Source of the DNA: Amycolatopsis sp. NBC_01480
Lineage (GTDB): Bacteria > Actinomycetota > Actinomycetes > Mycobacteriales > Pseudonocardiaceae
Length of the DNA stretch: 64,000 nt
NCBI RefSeq assembly: GCF_036227205.1
Contig: NZ_CP109442.1
Location: forward strand, 3,162,001 to 3,226,000
Direction of reading: 5' to 3'
The notes beneath the pieces were generated by a model. That model was not told the DNA's origin and made no database searches. It saw only the letters and a program-made list of their open reading frames with translations. This document shows, in pieces, positions 16,549 through 25,409 of the stretch; the stretch's first letter is position 1; every line of letters begins with the position of its first letter. The position numbers and the translations under genes were made by a program.

Positions 16549-17100
16549 TTACTTCCTGATGAGGTGACATCCCGTTGTCAAGGACATCACGGTGTTCTTT
16601 CCCGAGCCGACGGAAATCTGCGCGCCGAGCTGGTCTGAGAGATTGAGTTCGGCGTCACCGGCCTGGCTCGTGTCCCGAGTCACGGTGGTGAACCCGTACC
16701 CGCCGGCGACGTCGCGCACCACCTGCTTCGCTTGCCTCCATGGGGATAGCAGCGAAGTCGGCGCATACCACCGCGACAAGAACTTCTTGCCGGCCTCCTG
16801 CTCGGTCAGGTCCGGAAACTGCGGAGCGCACCCGCTGTATTCGGCCGAATTCGGCTCTTCCGTCCATTGCGCAACCCCGAACTGAGCGGTGAGGCGCTCG
16901 CGGAGCGCGGTGCGCAGTCTCTCGTAGCCGACGACCGCATCATTCAGCGTCGGCCGGGTCGCCAATTGCGCCTGCTGCTGTTGCTTCGACATCGAGGGTC
17001 CGGTGGATTGAGGATCAAGATACTCATGACCTCCGCTACATCCGCACAGCAGCAACGCACCGGTCAACGCCGCGACGATCGGCCGTGCTGGTGAAGCCAA
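16549..17100 (-). CDS. Small lipoprotein, possibly LppA-like
   Basis: 183-aa predicted lipoprotein. From TTG 17100 the protein starts with a short n-region, a hydrophobic core (IVAALTGALLL) and lipobox LCGC with Cys about residue 20. The mature part has a Gln-rich linker, then PTLNDAVVGYERLRTALRERL, a Trp-containing segment, SGCAPQFPDLTEQEAGKKFLSRWYAP and a late Cys that may pair with the former. This layout recalls the LppA family of mycobacteria, but the match is judged by eye and is weak. The start is uncertain: another in-frame TTG at 17142 would lengthen it by 14 residues but sits at the edge of repeat copy B. Function unknown. Confidence 0.65.
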   Translation of the reverse strand: MASPARPIVAALTGALLLCGCSGGHEYLDPQSTGPSMSKQQQQAQLATRPTLNDAVVGYERLRTALRERLTAQFGVAQWTEEPNSAEYSGCAPQFPDLTEQEAGKKFLSRWYAPTSLLSPWRQAKQVVRDVAGGYGFTTVTRDTSQAGDAELNLSDQLGAQISVGSGKNTVMSLTTGCHLIRK

Positions 17101-17141
17101 GTGATCGACTTTCTCTTGGGCGGGAACCCTCGACTGCGGCA

Positions 17142-17182
17142 AAGGCCTCCTTACCCGCGTGCAACGCAGGTAAGGAGGCCTT
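17142..17182. repeat. Intergenic palindromic repeat, copy B
   Basis: A 14-bp stem (17142-17155 with 17169-17182) around a 13-nt loop containing GCGT-GCA-ACGC. Compared with copies A and C, one stem pair has changed from A-T to C-G on both arms (AAGGCCTCC versus AAGGACTCC). This compensatory change shows that the structure, not just the sequence, is kept. Confidence 0.8.
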
Positions 17183-17205
17183 CACGGACTTCGAAAAACG
17201 GAGGA

Positions 17206-18294
17206 CTAGCGCTCCAGCTCGCCGCGGATGAACTTGTCCACGGCGTCACGCGCGGTGGAGTCGTCGTACTGCTCCGGCGGCGACTTCATGAAGTACGAGG
17301 ACGCCGAGAGGATCGGGCCGCCGATGCCGCGGTCCAGGGCGATCTTCGCGGCGCGCACGGCGTCGATGATGATGCCCGCGGAGTTCGGCGAGTCCCAGAC
17401 CTCGAGCTTGTACTCCAGATTGAGCGGCACGTCGCCGAAGGCGCGGCCCTCGAGGCGGACGTAGGCCCACTTGCGGTCGTCGAGCCACTGGACGTAGTCC
17501 GACGGTCCGATGTGGACGTTGCCCTTGCCGAGCTCGCGGTCGACCTGGGAGGTGACGGACTGGGTCTTCGAGATCTTCTTCGACTCGAGCCGCTCCAGCT
17601 CCTTCATGTTCAGGAAGTCCATGTTCCCGCCCACGTTGAGCTGCATCGTGCGGTCGAGCTGCACGCCGCGGTCCTCGAACAGCTTCGCCAGCACGCGGTG
17701 CGTGATCGTGGCGCCGACCTGGGACTTGATGTCGTCGCCGACGATCGGGACGCCCGCGTCGGTGAACTTCTTCGCCCACTCCGGGTCGGACGCGATGAAC
17801 ACCGGCAGCGCGTTCACGAACGCCACGCCGGCGTCGATCGCGGCCTGGGCGTAGAACTTGTCGGCCACTTCGGAGCCGACGGGCAGGTAGGAGACGAGGA
17901 CGTCGGCCCGCGCCTCGCGCAGGGCCGCGACGAAGTCGACCGGTGACTCGTCGGACTCCTCGATCGTCTCGCGGTAGAAGCGGCCGAGGCCGTCGTGCGT
18001 GTGCCCGCGCTGCACGGTGACGCCCAGCGGCGGCACGTCGGCGATCTTGATCGTGTTGTTCTCGCTGGCGAAGATCGCCTCCGAGAGGTCCCGCCCGACC
18101 TTCTTGGCGTCCACGTCGAACGCGGCGACGAACTCGATGTCGCGCACGTGGTACTCGCCGAACTGGACGTGCATCAAACCGGGCACGCGCGTGCCGGGAT
18201 CCGCTTCGCGGTAGTACTGGACACCCTGGACCAGCGAAGAGGCGCAGTTGCCGACGCCCACGATGGCCACCCGAACGCGGCGGTTCTCGCCCAT
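17206..18294 (-). CDS. ino1: Inositol-3-phosphate synthase
   Basis: 362-aa myo-inositol-1-phosphate synthase converting glucose-6-phosphate to inositol-3-phosphate with NAD. It gives the precursor of phosphatidylinositol, mycothiol and PI-mannosides. Features: N-terminal Rossmann motif [16 protein letters not shown], the [12 protein letters not shown] strand, [28 protein letters not shown] with the catalytic Lys, and [13 protein letters not shown], all standard for the bacterial short-form enzyme. ATG 18294 has TAAGGAG upstream. It lies downstream of PadR on the same strand (70-bp gap), the same order as Rv0046c-Rv0047c in M. tuberculosis, where the regulator is thought to influence the locus. 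Confidence 0.95.
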   Translation of the reverse strand: MGENRRVRVAIVGVGNCASSLVQGVQYYREADPGTRVPGLMHVQFGEYHVRDIEFVAAFDVDAKKVGRDLSEAIFASENNTIKIADVPPLGVTVQRGHTHDGLGRFYRETIEESDESPVDFVAALREARADVLVSYLPVGSEVADKFYAQAAIDAGVAFVNALPVFIASDPEWAKKFTDAGVPIVGDDIKSQVGATITHRVLAKLFEDRGVQLDRTMQLNVGGNMDFLNMKELERLESKKISKTQSVTSQVDRELGKGNVHIGPSDYVQWLDDRKWAYVRLEGRAFGDVPLNLEYKLEVWDSPNSAGIIIDAVRAAKIALDRGIGGPILSASSYFMKSPPEQYDDSTARDAVDKFIRGELER

Positions 18295-18364
18295 GCCGGT
18301 TTCTCCTTAATCCGTTCCTTCAAATGCAGGTCTGCCGCCACGCTGCGGCCCGATCGGCGCGCCC

Positions 18365-18910
18365 CTACTCTTGTGGGCCGCGCTGCTCGGCTTGTTCGTG
18401 CGCGATCAGCTCGTTGAGCCAGCGCACCTCCCGCTCGCTGGTCTCCAGCCCCAGCCGGTGCAGCTCGCGGGTGTAGCGGTCGATCTTCTCCTCGGCCCGT
18501 CCCAGCGCGTCGCGCAAACCCTCGCGACGCTCCTCCACGCGGCGGCGCCGACCTTCCAGGATGCGCATCCTGACGTCAGCCGGTGTCCGCGAGAAGAACG
18601 CCAGGTGGACGCCGAACCCCTCGTCGTCCCAGGTCGTCGGACCCGCGTCGCCGAGCAGCTCCGCGAACCGCTCCTTGCCCTCGGCGGTGAGCTTGTAGAC
18701 GCGGCGGCCGCGCCGGGACCAGGCCCGGTCGTCCGCCTCGTCCAGCTCCTCGACGAGGTAGCCGGCCCGCAGCAACCGACGCAGGGTCGGGTACAGCGAG
18801 CCGTACGAGAACGTCCGGAGTGTCCCGAGCGTCTCGTGCAAACGCTTGCGCAGCACGTACCCGTGCATGGGCGCCTCGTGCAGCAACCCGAGGATCGCGA
18901 GCTCGAGCAC
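18365..18910 (-). CDS. PadR-family transcriptional regulator
   Basis: 181-aa regulator. The N-terminal winged helix begins LELAILGLLHEAPMHGYVLRKRL, with the YGSLYPTLRRLLRAGYL recognition region and a basic RRGRRVYKLTAEGKE wing. The C-terminal coiled region (RRRRVEERREGLRDALGRAEEKIDRYTRELHRLG) is the dimerisation helix of the Vir_act_alpha_C type. GTG 18910 is preferred over 18925 because GAGGGGG lies at a good distance and family members start at ...LELAILGLL. It is divergent from the DUF5318 gene across a 249-bp spacer carrying a dyad that may be its operator. Confidence 0.88.
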   Translation of the reverse strand: MLELAILGLLHEAPMHGYVLRKRLHETLGTLRTFSYGSLYPTLRRLLRAGYLVEELDEADDRAWSRRGRRVYKLTAEGKERFAELLGDAGPTTWDDEGFGVHLAFFSRTPADVRMRILEGRRRRVEERREGLRDALGRAEEKIDRYTRELHRLGLETSEREVRWLNELIAHEQAEQRGPQE

Positions 18911-18993
18911 TCCGCACCCCCTCACGGGAACAAACCACGGCCGCCGACGTTGGCCACAACGTCGATCGGCTCGGTCAACCTACTGGCCGACTA

Positions 18994-19006
18994 TATCGCG
19001 CCGATA
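18994..19006. promoter_or_regulatory. Candidate PadR operator
   Basis: TATCG-CGC-CGATA palindrome embedded in ATATCGCGCCGATACAT, which resembles the ATGT-N8-10-ACAT dyad recognised by PadR proteins. It lies in the spacer between PadR and DUF5318. The rest of this 249-bp spacer shows only the DUF5318 -10 box at 19147-19152. Confidence 0.35.
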
Positions 19007-19159
19007 CATCGAAGTGGCGGAACTAACCCCCGTTCGAGGTCAGAGCGGGGCGAAAGTCATCAGACAGTTATGGAATCACCGGCGTGTCCGTCCGGTCGCC
19101 CACCGTGGCCCCGTGCAGGGGGCACCACGCACACAGCAAGAGCCCGTACTCTGTCCTTC

Positions 19160-19561
19160 GTGCGAAACCAGCGGCAGGTCGTGGACTACGCCTTACAGCG
19201 CAGAGCGCTGTTGGCCGGCGTCCGCTCCGGGCGCGTCGGCGACCATGAGGTGTGCGACGCGACCCCGTACCTGCTCCGGGCGGCGAAGTTCCACGGCAGA
19301 CCGGAAGAGCGGGCCTGCCCGATGTGCCGCCGGACGCCGCTGACCCTCGTGTCCTGGGTCTACGGCGACGAACTCAAGCACGTCTCGGGATCGGCGAGGA
19401 CACCCGACGAGCTGACCCGCATGGCGGGGATGTTCGGCGAGTTCACCGTCTACGACGTGGAAGTGTGCCGGACGTGCCACTGGAATCACCTGGTCCTGTC
19501 CTACGTCCTCGGCACGGGTGAGCCGCAGCCCACCCGGCCGCGAAGGACCGCGGGCCAGTGA
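19160..19561 (+). CDS. DUF5318 zinc-ribbon-like protein
   Basis: 133-aa conserved actinobacterial protein of unknown function (DUF5318; M. tuberculosis Rv0049 type). It contains two Cys pairs, ACPMCRRTP near the middle and EVCRTCHWNH later, likely holding one zinc ion. GTG 19160 is the start: TACTCT at 19147-19152 ends 7 nt upstream and no ribosome-binding site is present, so it is probably leaderless. It is followed 67 bp later by the first penicillin-binding protein gene, as in mycobacteria, which suggests co-transcription and a role near peptidoglycan synthesis (inference). Confidence 0.85.
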   Translation: MRNQRQVVDYALQRRALLAGVRSGRVGDHEVCDATPYLLRAAKFHGRPEERACPMCRRTPLTLVSWVYGDELKHVSGSARTPDELTRMAGMFGEFTVYDVEVCRTCHWNHLVLSYVLGTGEPQPTRPRRTAGQ

Positions 19562-19628
19562 CGAGTACCACAACCGCTGCAGAGCGCAGGGCGGCGTGTC
19601 CCCGGACGCCGGCCTGGGAGGCCCATTC

Positions 19629-22538
19629 GTGACCGACGATCGCAACCGCTCCTGGCCCGGCCAGGAGCCAGATGCACCTCGCCGTGCCCAATGGCCGGGA
19701 GAAGACCCCGGTCCGGCCTGGCCGGGCGAAGAGGCCCCCCGCCGTCCCCAGCGCCCGAACCCGCCCCGCGGCAACGGCGCCCCCCGCCGTCCGGCGGCGA
19801 ACGGCGCCGGTCCCGACTGGCCGAGCGGCGATGAGCCGCAGTGGCCCTCGTCGGACGAGGCCCCGCGCCGGCCGCCGCAGCGTCCCCAGGCCCCGGTGGA
19901 CGGGCGGACGCAGTCCGGCATGCCGCCGCGCCGCCAGCCGCCGCCACCGCCTCCCGGCAACCGCCCGCCGGCCCCGAACGGCGCGACGCAGGGCTTCCGC
20001 CAGCCGCCACCGCCGGGTCAGGGCCCGAACGGCCAAGGCCCCAACGGCCAGGGCCCGGGCGGACCGTCCGGCCCGCACCGCCGCCCGCCGCAGGGCCGGC
20101 CCGTGCCGCCACCGCCCCCGCCGCCACACGCGGATCCGTCCTATCCGGACCGTGAGCCGGAGCTGATCACGCACGCGGTGCACAACGGCACCGACGACGG
20201 CTTCGGCTACGACCCGTACGACGATCGCTACGACGACCGGTTCGACGAGGACCACCAGTACGCGCAGTACGCCGACGACGAGGACTTCGAGGACGAGCCG
20301 GAGCTCGACGAAGACGGCAAACCGATCAAGCCGCCGCTGACGCCGAAGCAGCGCAAGAAACGCCGCTGGAAGATCATCCGGCGCGTCCTCTACGCGATGT
20401 TCGGCCTGTTCGTGGTGGTGCCGGCGATCGCGTTTGTCATCACGTACTTCGTGGTGAAGGTTCCTTCCCCGCAGGACGTCAAGGCGCTGCAGAGCCAGCC
20501 GATCACGTTCCTGTATTCCAACAACACGGTGATGGGCCGCAACATCCCCGAGGGCGGCGACCGCGAGCTGCTGCAGCCGAACCAGGTGCCGGACGTGGTG
20601 AAGCACGCCGTCTACTCGGCGGAGGACGCCACCTTCGAGACCAACTCCGGCTTCAACATCATGGCCATCGCGCGGTCGGCGTTCAACCAGGTCACCGGCG
20701 GCACCGGTGGTGGCTCGACGATCTCGCAGCAGTACATCAAGCAGGCCACGGCGAACGACGCGCCCACACTGACCCGTAAGTGGACCGAGCTGGCGAAATC
20801 GTTCAAGCTCAACAACACGACGTCCAAGTCGGACATCATCACCGGCTACCTCAACATCGTCTACTTCGGACGCGGCGCGAACGGCGTCGCCGCGGCGGCG
20901 AAGGCGTACTACGGCAAGGACGTCGCCCAGCTCAACCCGTCGGAGGCCGCGCTGCTGGCCGGCCTGATCCAGGGGCCGAGCCGCTCCGAGGACCAGACCT
21001 ACGCCAAGAAGCGCTGGACCTACGTGCTCGACCAGATGGTGCAGAACCACTGGCTCTCGCAGGCCGACCGCGCCGCCGCGACCTTCCCGACGCTGATCCC
21101 GAAGGGCTCGCAGAAGCAGAAGGACAACGCCACGCTGGACTACCACATCCAGCAGCGGATCCTGTCCGAGCTGGCCGCCAAGGGCTACGACGAGGACAAG
21201 CTGTACGCCACCGGCGCGAAGATCTACACCACGATCGACCCGGCCGCGCAGAACATGGCGGTCCAGGCCGTGCAGGACAACATGCAGGGGCAAACCGACC
21301 CCGACATCCTGGGAGCTCTGGTCGCCGTCGACCCGAGAACGGGCGGGGTGATCGCCTACTACGGTGGCCCGTCCACGGTGAAGGACAGCAACGGCAAGGA
21401 CCAGGTGGCCACGGACTGGGCGAACACGCCACAGAACCCGGGCTCGTCGATGAAGCCGTACGACCTCACCGCGTTCCTCAAGATGGGCAAGGGCCTCGGC
21501 GAGACGTTCGACGGGACGAACAACCGGCAGCTCGGCGGCCGCGTCGTCCGCAACGCGGGCGAGAGTTCCAGCTGCGGGCCGACGTGCACCGTCAAGAAGG
21601 CCATGGAGGTCTCGGCCAACACCGTGTTCTACGACATGGTGCTGAACGTGACCAAGCCCGCGCCGGTCGCGGAAGCCGCGAAGGAGGCCGGCGTCCAGGC
21701 GGCCCCGAACGGCAAGGCCCGGCTGGGCATCAACGACGCCAACATCGCGCTCGGCGGTGGCGAGACGGCGCTGACCCCGGAGGACCAGGCCGCGGGTTAC
21801 TCGAGCTTCGCCTCCGGCGGCGTCCGGCACCAGCAGCACTTCGTCGCGAAGCTGACGAACTCCCAGGACGAGGTGGAGTTCGACAACACCACCGACCAGG
21901 GCAAGCCGGCGTTCGACCCCGACGCGCAGAAGAGCCAGCAGATCGCGGGCAACGTCACCGACGCGCTCGGCCCGGTGATCAAGGAAGCCAAGCTGAAGTG
22001 CCCGGCGAACCACGAGTGCGCGGGCAAGACCGGTACGCAGCAGTTCGACCCGACCGGGAAGAACGTGCCGAAGTCGTACCAGGACCGCAACGCCCAGACC
22101 TGGATGGTGGGGTACACACCGTCCATCTCGGTCGCGGTCTGGGTCGGCGGTGACGGCAACAAGCCGTTGCACGACAAGAACAACAAGCCGATCTTCGGTG
22201 CCACGATCGCCGGTCCGACGTGGCAGGACTTCATGACCACGTACCTCAAGGACAAGCCGGCGGAGAAGTTCGACAAGGTCCAGCCGATCGGCAAGGACGC
22301 CGACACGGTGGTCACGTCGACCTCGCAGAGCAGCCGGGTGGCGACGACCACCGACAGCCCGCCGCCGAGCCAGCCCTCGACGTCCAGCTCGGCGCCCCCG
22401 ACGTCCGAGACGAAGAGCGTCTCCGAGTCCCCGACCCGGCCGACGCTGTTCGGCGGCGGCGGCAATCCGAGCCCACCAGGTGGCGGCGGCAACGGACTCG
22501 GGGCCGGCGGCAAGCCACCGAGAGGCCCGACCGGGTAG
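19629..22538 (+). CDS. Class A penicillin-binding protein (first of tandem pair)
   Basis: 969-aa bifunctional peptidoglycan synthase (PonA type). A long Pro/Gly/Arg-rich cytoplasmic N-terminus (~250 residues) precedes one membrane helix at about 255-277. The GT51 glycosyltransferase domain has catalytic Glu332 in AEDATFETNSGFN and GGSTISQQYIKQ. The transpeptidase domain has Ser606-x-x-Lys (GSSMK), SAN and KTG at about residue 800. A Ser/Thr/Pro/Gly-rich extracellular tail closes the protein. All catalytic motifs are intact. GTG 19629 is chosen for its GGGAGG and because the second paralogue starts with the matching sequence (TDDRNRSWP versus NDDRTRSWP). Confidence 0.94.
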   Translation: MTDDRNRSWPGQEPDAPRRAQWPGEDPGPAWPGEEAPRRPQRPNPPRGNGAPRRPAANGAGPDWPSGDEPQWPSSDEAPRRPPQRPQAPVDGRTQSGMPPRRQPPPPPPGNRPPAPNGATQGFRQPPPPGQGPNGQGPNGQGPGGPSGPHRRPPQGRPVPPPPPPPHADPSYPDREPELITHAVHNGTDDGFGYDPYDDRYDDRFDEDHQYAQYADDEDFEDEPELDEDGKPIKPPLTPKQRKKRRWKIIRRVLYAMFGLFVVVPAIAFVITYFVVKVPSPQDVKALQSQPITFLYSNNTVMGRNIPEGGDRELLQPNQVPDVVKHAVYSAEDATFETNSGFNIMAIARSAFNQVTGGTGGGSTISQQYIKQATANDAPTLTRKWTELAKSFKLNNTTSKSDIITGYLNIVYFGRGANGVAAAAKAYYGKDVAQLNPSEAALLAGLIQGPSRSEDQTYAKKRWTYVLDQMVQNHWLSQADRAAATFPTLIPKGSQKQKDNATLDYHIQQRILSELAAKGYDEDKLYATGAKIYTTIDPAAQNMAVQAVQDNMQGQTDPDILGALVAVDPRTGGVIAYYGGPSTVKDSNGKDQVATDWANTPQNPGSSMKPYDLTAFLKMGKGLGETFDGTNNRQLGGRVVRNAGESSSCGPTCTVKKAMEVSANTVFYDMVLNVTKPAPVAEAAKEAGVQAAPNGKARLGINDANIALGGGETALTPEDQAAGYSSFASGGVRHQQHFVAKLTNSQDEVEFDNTTDQGKPAFDPDAQKSQQIAGNVTDALGPVIKEAKLKCPANHECAGKTGTQQFDPTGKNVPKSYQDRNAQTWMVGYTPSISVAVWVGGDGNKPLHDKNNKPIFGATIAGPTWQDFMTTYLKDKPAEKFDKVQPIGKDADTVVTSTSQSSRVATTTDSPPPSQPSTSSSAPPTSETKSVSESPTRPTLFGGGGNPSPPGGGGNGLGAGGKPPRGPTG

Positions 22539-22555
22539 CGCCCGGGCCTGACCTG

Positions 22556-22593
22556 CGAAGGCTCCCCCTCATCTCGTCGAGGAGGAGCCTTCG
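22556..22593 (+). terminator. Hairpin after first PBP gene
   Basis: A 10-bp stem (22556-22565 with 22584-22593; CGAAGGCTCC) plus an inner CCTC/GAGG pairing, 18 bp after the stop. No long T run follows, so termination may be partial and some transcription may reach the second PBP gene. Confidence 0.6.
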
Positions 22594-22747
22594 TCTGTCC
22601 GGAGCCGGTGACGCCACAGTGTGTCCGGCCGGGCACACTTCAGAAGAGTCACGCGTGTGAGTGAACCTGCCCCCGGGCACGCGCGTCCTCTCCAGGAGAG
22701 GGGCACTGCGCCCGCAGCACGCCCGAATCCCGACGGAGGATCCGCAC

Positions 22748-25303
22748 GTGAACGACGACCGCACCCGATCGTGGCCCGACCGGGATCCGGACCCGCGGCG
22801 TCAGCCCCCCGCCGGAGGCCAGGGAACACCGCCGTGGGCCCGTAATCCGGGCGGGCTGCCGCAGAGCCCCGGCCCCCGGCCGCCGCAGAATCCGGGCCCC
22901 CGCCCGCCGCGGGCCCAGCCCAACCGGCCCGGCACCCCGCCGCCCGGCTTCCGGCAGCCGCCGCAGGGCGGCCGCCGTCCCGGGCCGCCGCCGCAGGGGC
23001 CGTACCAAGAGCCCGAGCTGATGACCCACCACGTGCACAACGGCACGGTGAACGGGCAGCAGGACCCGCTCGGCCCCGACGACGTCTTCCCCGAGGAGCC
23101 GGAACTCGACGCCAAGGGCAGACCGGTCCTCACCGCCGCGCAGCGCAAGAAGCGCCGGTGGAAGATCATCCGACGTTCGCTGTACGCGTTTGTCGGCGTG
23201 TTCATCGTGATCCCGGCGATCGCGTTCGTGATCACCTACTTCAGCGTCGACGTGCCCTCCCCGCAGAGCGTCGCCTCGACGCAGAACCAGGCCGTCACCT
23301 ACCTCTATGCCGACGGCAGCGCGATGGGCAAGGACGTGCCCTCGGGCGGAAACCGGCAGATCCTTACCTCGCAACAGATCCCCGACATCGTCAAGCACGC
23401 GGTGATCGCGACGGAGGACGCGTCGTTCGAGACCAACTCCGGCTTCGACGTCACGGGCATCCTGCGCGCGGTCTACAACCAGGTGACCGGCGGCAGCGGC
23501 GGTGGCTCCACGATCTCGCAGCAGTACATCAAGAAGGCCACCGACAACGACGCGCCCACGCTCACCCGCAAGTGGACCGAGCTGGCCAAGTCCTTCAAGA
23601 TGAACCAGACCTACGAGAAGCAGGACATCATCACCGCGTACCTGAACATCATCTACTTCGGGCGCGGGGCGTACGGGATCGGCGCGGCCTCACAGGCCTT
23701 CTTCCACAAGGACGTCAGCCAGCTCGACTACTCCCAGGCGGCGCTGCTCGCGGGCCTGATCCAGCAGCCGGGCCGGTCGGAGAACACGAAGGTGGCCACC
23801 GGCCGCTGGAACACCGCGCTCGACCGCATGCTGCAGAACCACTACATCACCCAGCAGCAGCGGGCGAGCGCCCAGTTCCCGGCGCCGATCCCGCTGTCGG
23901 ACTCGAAGAGCGACTCGGGTGCGCCGTACAGCTTCATCTCCGACCAGGTGAGGTTGGAGATGACTCAGCACGGCATCCCGGACGACAAGTACTACTCCGG
24001 CGGCTACACCGTGCAGACCACGATCGACAAGAAGGCGCAGGACGCGGCCCAGCAGGCGGCGACCGACGTGCTGAAGGACCAGGTGGACGACCGCCTGCTC
24101 GACGCGCTGGTGGCCATCGACCCGAAGACCGGCGGCGTGCTGGCCTACTACGGCGGCCCGGTGACCGTCGACGTGAACGGCCAGAAGCAGGCCGCGCGCG
24201 ACTGGGCGGACACCCCGCAGAACCCGGGCTCGTCGATGAAGGCGTACGACCTCACCGCGTTCCTCAAGATGGGCAACGGGATCAACAAGACCTTCGACGG
24301 CACCAACAACCGGGTGTTCGACGGGCGCAAGGTCCGCAACGCCGGCCCGAGCAGCAGCTGCTCGACGCAGTGCACCGTCGCCGAGGCGATGATGCGCTCG
24401 GCGAACACGGTGTTCTACGACATGGTCCTGAACGTCACGCACCAGGTGCCGGTGGAGCAGGCCGCGCAGGAGGCGGGCGTGCGCACCACCAGTGACGGCG
24501 GCAAGTCCGAGATCTCCACCAAGGACAACAACATCTCCCTCGGCGGCGGTGACACCCGGATCACCCCGGCCGACATGGCGGCGGGCTATTCGACGTTCGC
24601 GGCGAACGGCGTCCAGCGCGACCGGCACTTCGTGCTGAAGGTGACGAACGCGCAGAACGAGATCGCGTACGAAGCCACGCCCAGCGCGGGCAAGCCGGCG
24701 TTCGCCCCCGACTCCGATCTGAGCAAGCAGATCGCGGGCAACGTGACCAAGGCGTTGAAGCCGGTCATCGACTTCTCGCACCTGAAGTGCCCGTCGGGTC
24801 ACGAGTGCGCCGGCAAGACCGGCACGCAGCAGCACACCAAGCGGGCGAACGAGCCGGCCTGGTCCGCCGACGCGAACGCCCAGACCTGGATGGTCGGCTA
24901 CACCCCGTCGGTCTCGGTCGCGGCCTGGGTCGGCGCGGACGGCGACCAGAACCTGCACGGCAAGAACAACTCGCCGATCTTCGGGTCCACCATCGCGGGC
25001 CCGTTGTGGCAGAAGTTCATGACCACCTACCTGGCGGGCAAGCCGAGCGAGAAGTTCGACGACGTGCCCCTCATCGGCGACGCCGCGCCGCCGTCCGACG
25101 GGCCGTCCGACACCAACACCCCGCCGCCGGACAACACGGGCGACCAGGGCGGGCTGCAGACCAACACGGGCGACCAGCCCACCGGGCACCCGGGCAACGG
25201 CAACGACCCGACCCAGGCCTCGCGCACCCCGAAGCCGCCGAAGCACAGCCAGACCAACAGCCCGACCGACACGGGCGGACCACCGAACCCCGGCAACCAA
25301 TGA
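22748..25303 (+). CDS. Class A penicillin-binding protein (second of tandem pair)
   Basis: 851-aa paralogue of the preceding PBP with the same order of parts: a Pro-rich cytoplasmic N-terminus (shorter, ~145 residues), one membrane helix (~145-168), a GT51 domain with Glu223 (TEDASFETNSGFD) and GGSTISQQYIKK, and a transpeptidase domain with Ser495-x-x-Lys (GSSMK), SAN and KTG (Lys690). It ends in a Pro/Thr/Asn-rich tail with short GDQ/NTG repeats. Sequence similarity between the two extends across the whole catalytic region, so this is a tandem duplication. The start is GTG 22748 behind CGGAGG. The tails and N-termini have diverged most, suggesting different partners or localisation. Confidence 0.94.
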   Translation: MNDDRTRSWPDRDPDPRRQPPAGGQGTPPWARNPGGLPQSPGPRPPQNPGPRPPRAQPNRPGTPPPGFRQPPQGGRRPGPPPQGPYQEPELMTHHVHNGTVNGQQDPLGPDDVFPEEPELDAKGRPVLTAAQRKKRRWKIIRRSLYAFVGVFIVIPAIAFVITYFSVDVPSPQSVASTQNQAVTYLYADGSAMGKDVPSGGNRQILTSQQIPDIVKHAVIATEDASFETNSGFDVTGILRAVYNQVTGGSGGGSTISQQYIKKATDNDAPTLTRKWTELAKSFKMNQTYEKQDIITAYLNIIYFGRGAYGIGAASQAFFHKDVSQLDYSQAALLAGLIQQPGRSENTKVATGRWNTALDRMLQNHYITQQQRASAQFPAPIPLSDSKSDSGAPYSFISDQVRLEMTQHGIPDDKYYSGGYTVQTTIDKKAQDAAQQAATDVLKDQVDDRLLDALVAIDPKTGGVLAYYGGPVTVDVNGQKQAARDWADTPQNPGSSMKAYDLTAFLKMGNGINKTFDGTNNRVFDGRKVRNAGPSSSCSTQCTVAEAMMRSANTVFYDMVLNVTHQVPVEQAAQEAGVRTTSDGGKSEISTKDNNISLGGGDTRITPADMAAGYSTFAANGVQRDRHFVLKVTNAQNEIAYEATPSAGKPAFAPDSDLSKQIAGNVTKALKPVIDFSHLKCPSGHECAGKTGTQQHTKRANEPAWSADANAQTWMVGYTPSVSVAAWVGADGDQNLHGKNNSPIFGSTIAGPLWQKFMTTYLAGKPSEKFDDVPLIGDAAPPSDGPSDTNTPPPDNTGDQGGLQTNTGDQPTGHPGNGNDPTQASRTPKPPKHSQTNSPTDTGGPPNPGNQ

Positions 25304-25312
25304 CGTGAAAAG

Positions 25313-25351
25313 GGGCGCCCCCACCGAATTCCGGTGGGGGCGCCCTTTTTT
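25313..25351 (+). terminator. Canonical intrinsic terminator after second PBP gene
   Basis: A 14-bp GC-rich stem (25313-25326 with 25332-25345) with a 5-nt loop, followed by six T residues (25346-25351) and preceded by AAAA, so it can act in both directions between convergent genes. Confidence 0.9.
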
Positions 25352-25409
25352 CAGGGGAAGCCGTGGTCTCGACGCTGGGGGTCGCCAAGACCACGGCCGG
25401 TACTGGGGG

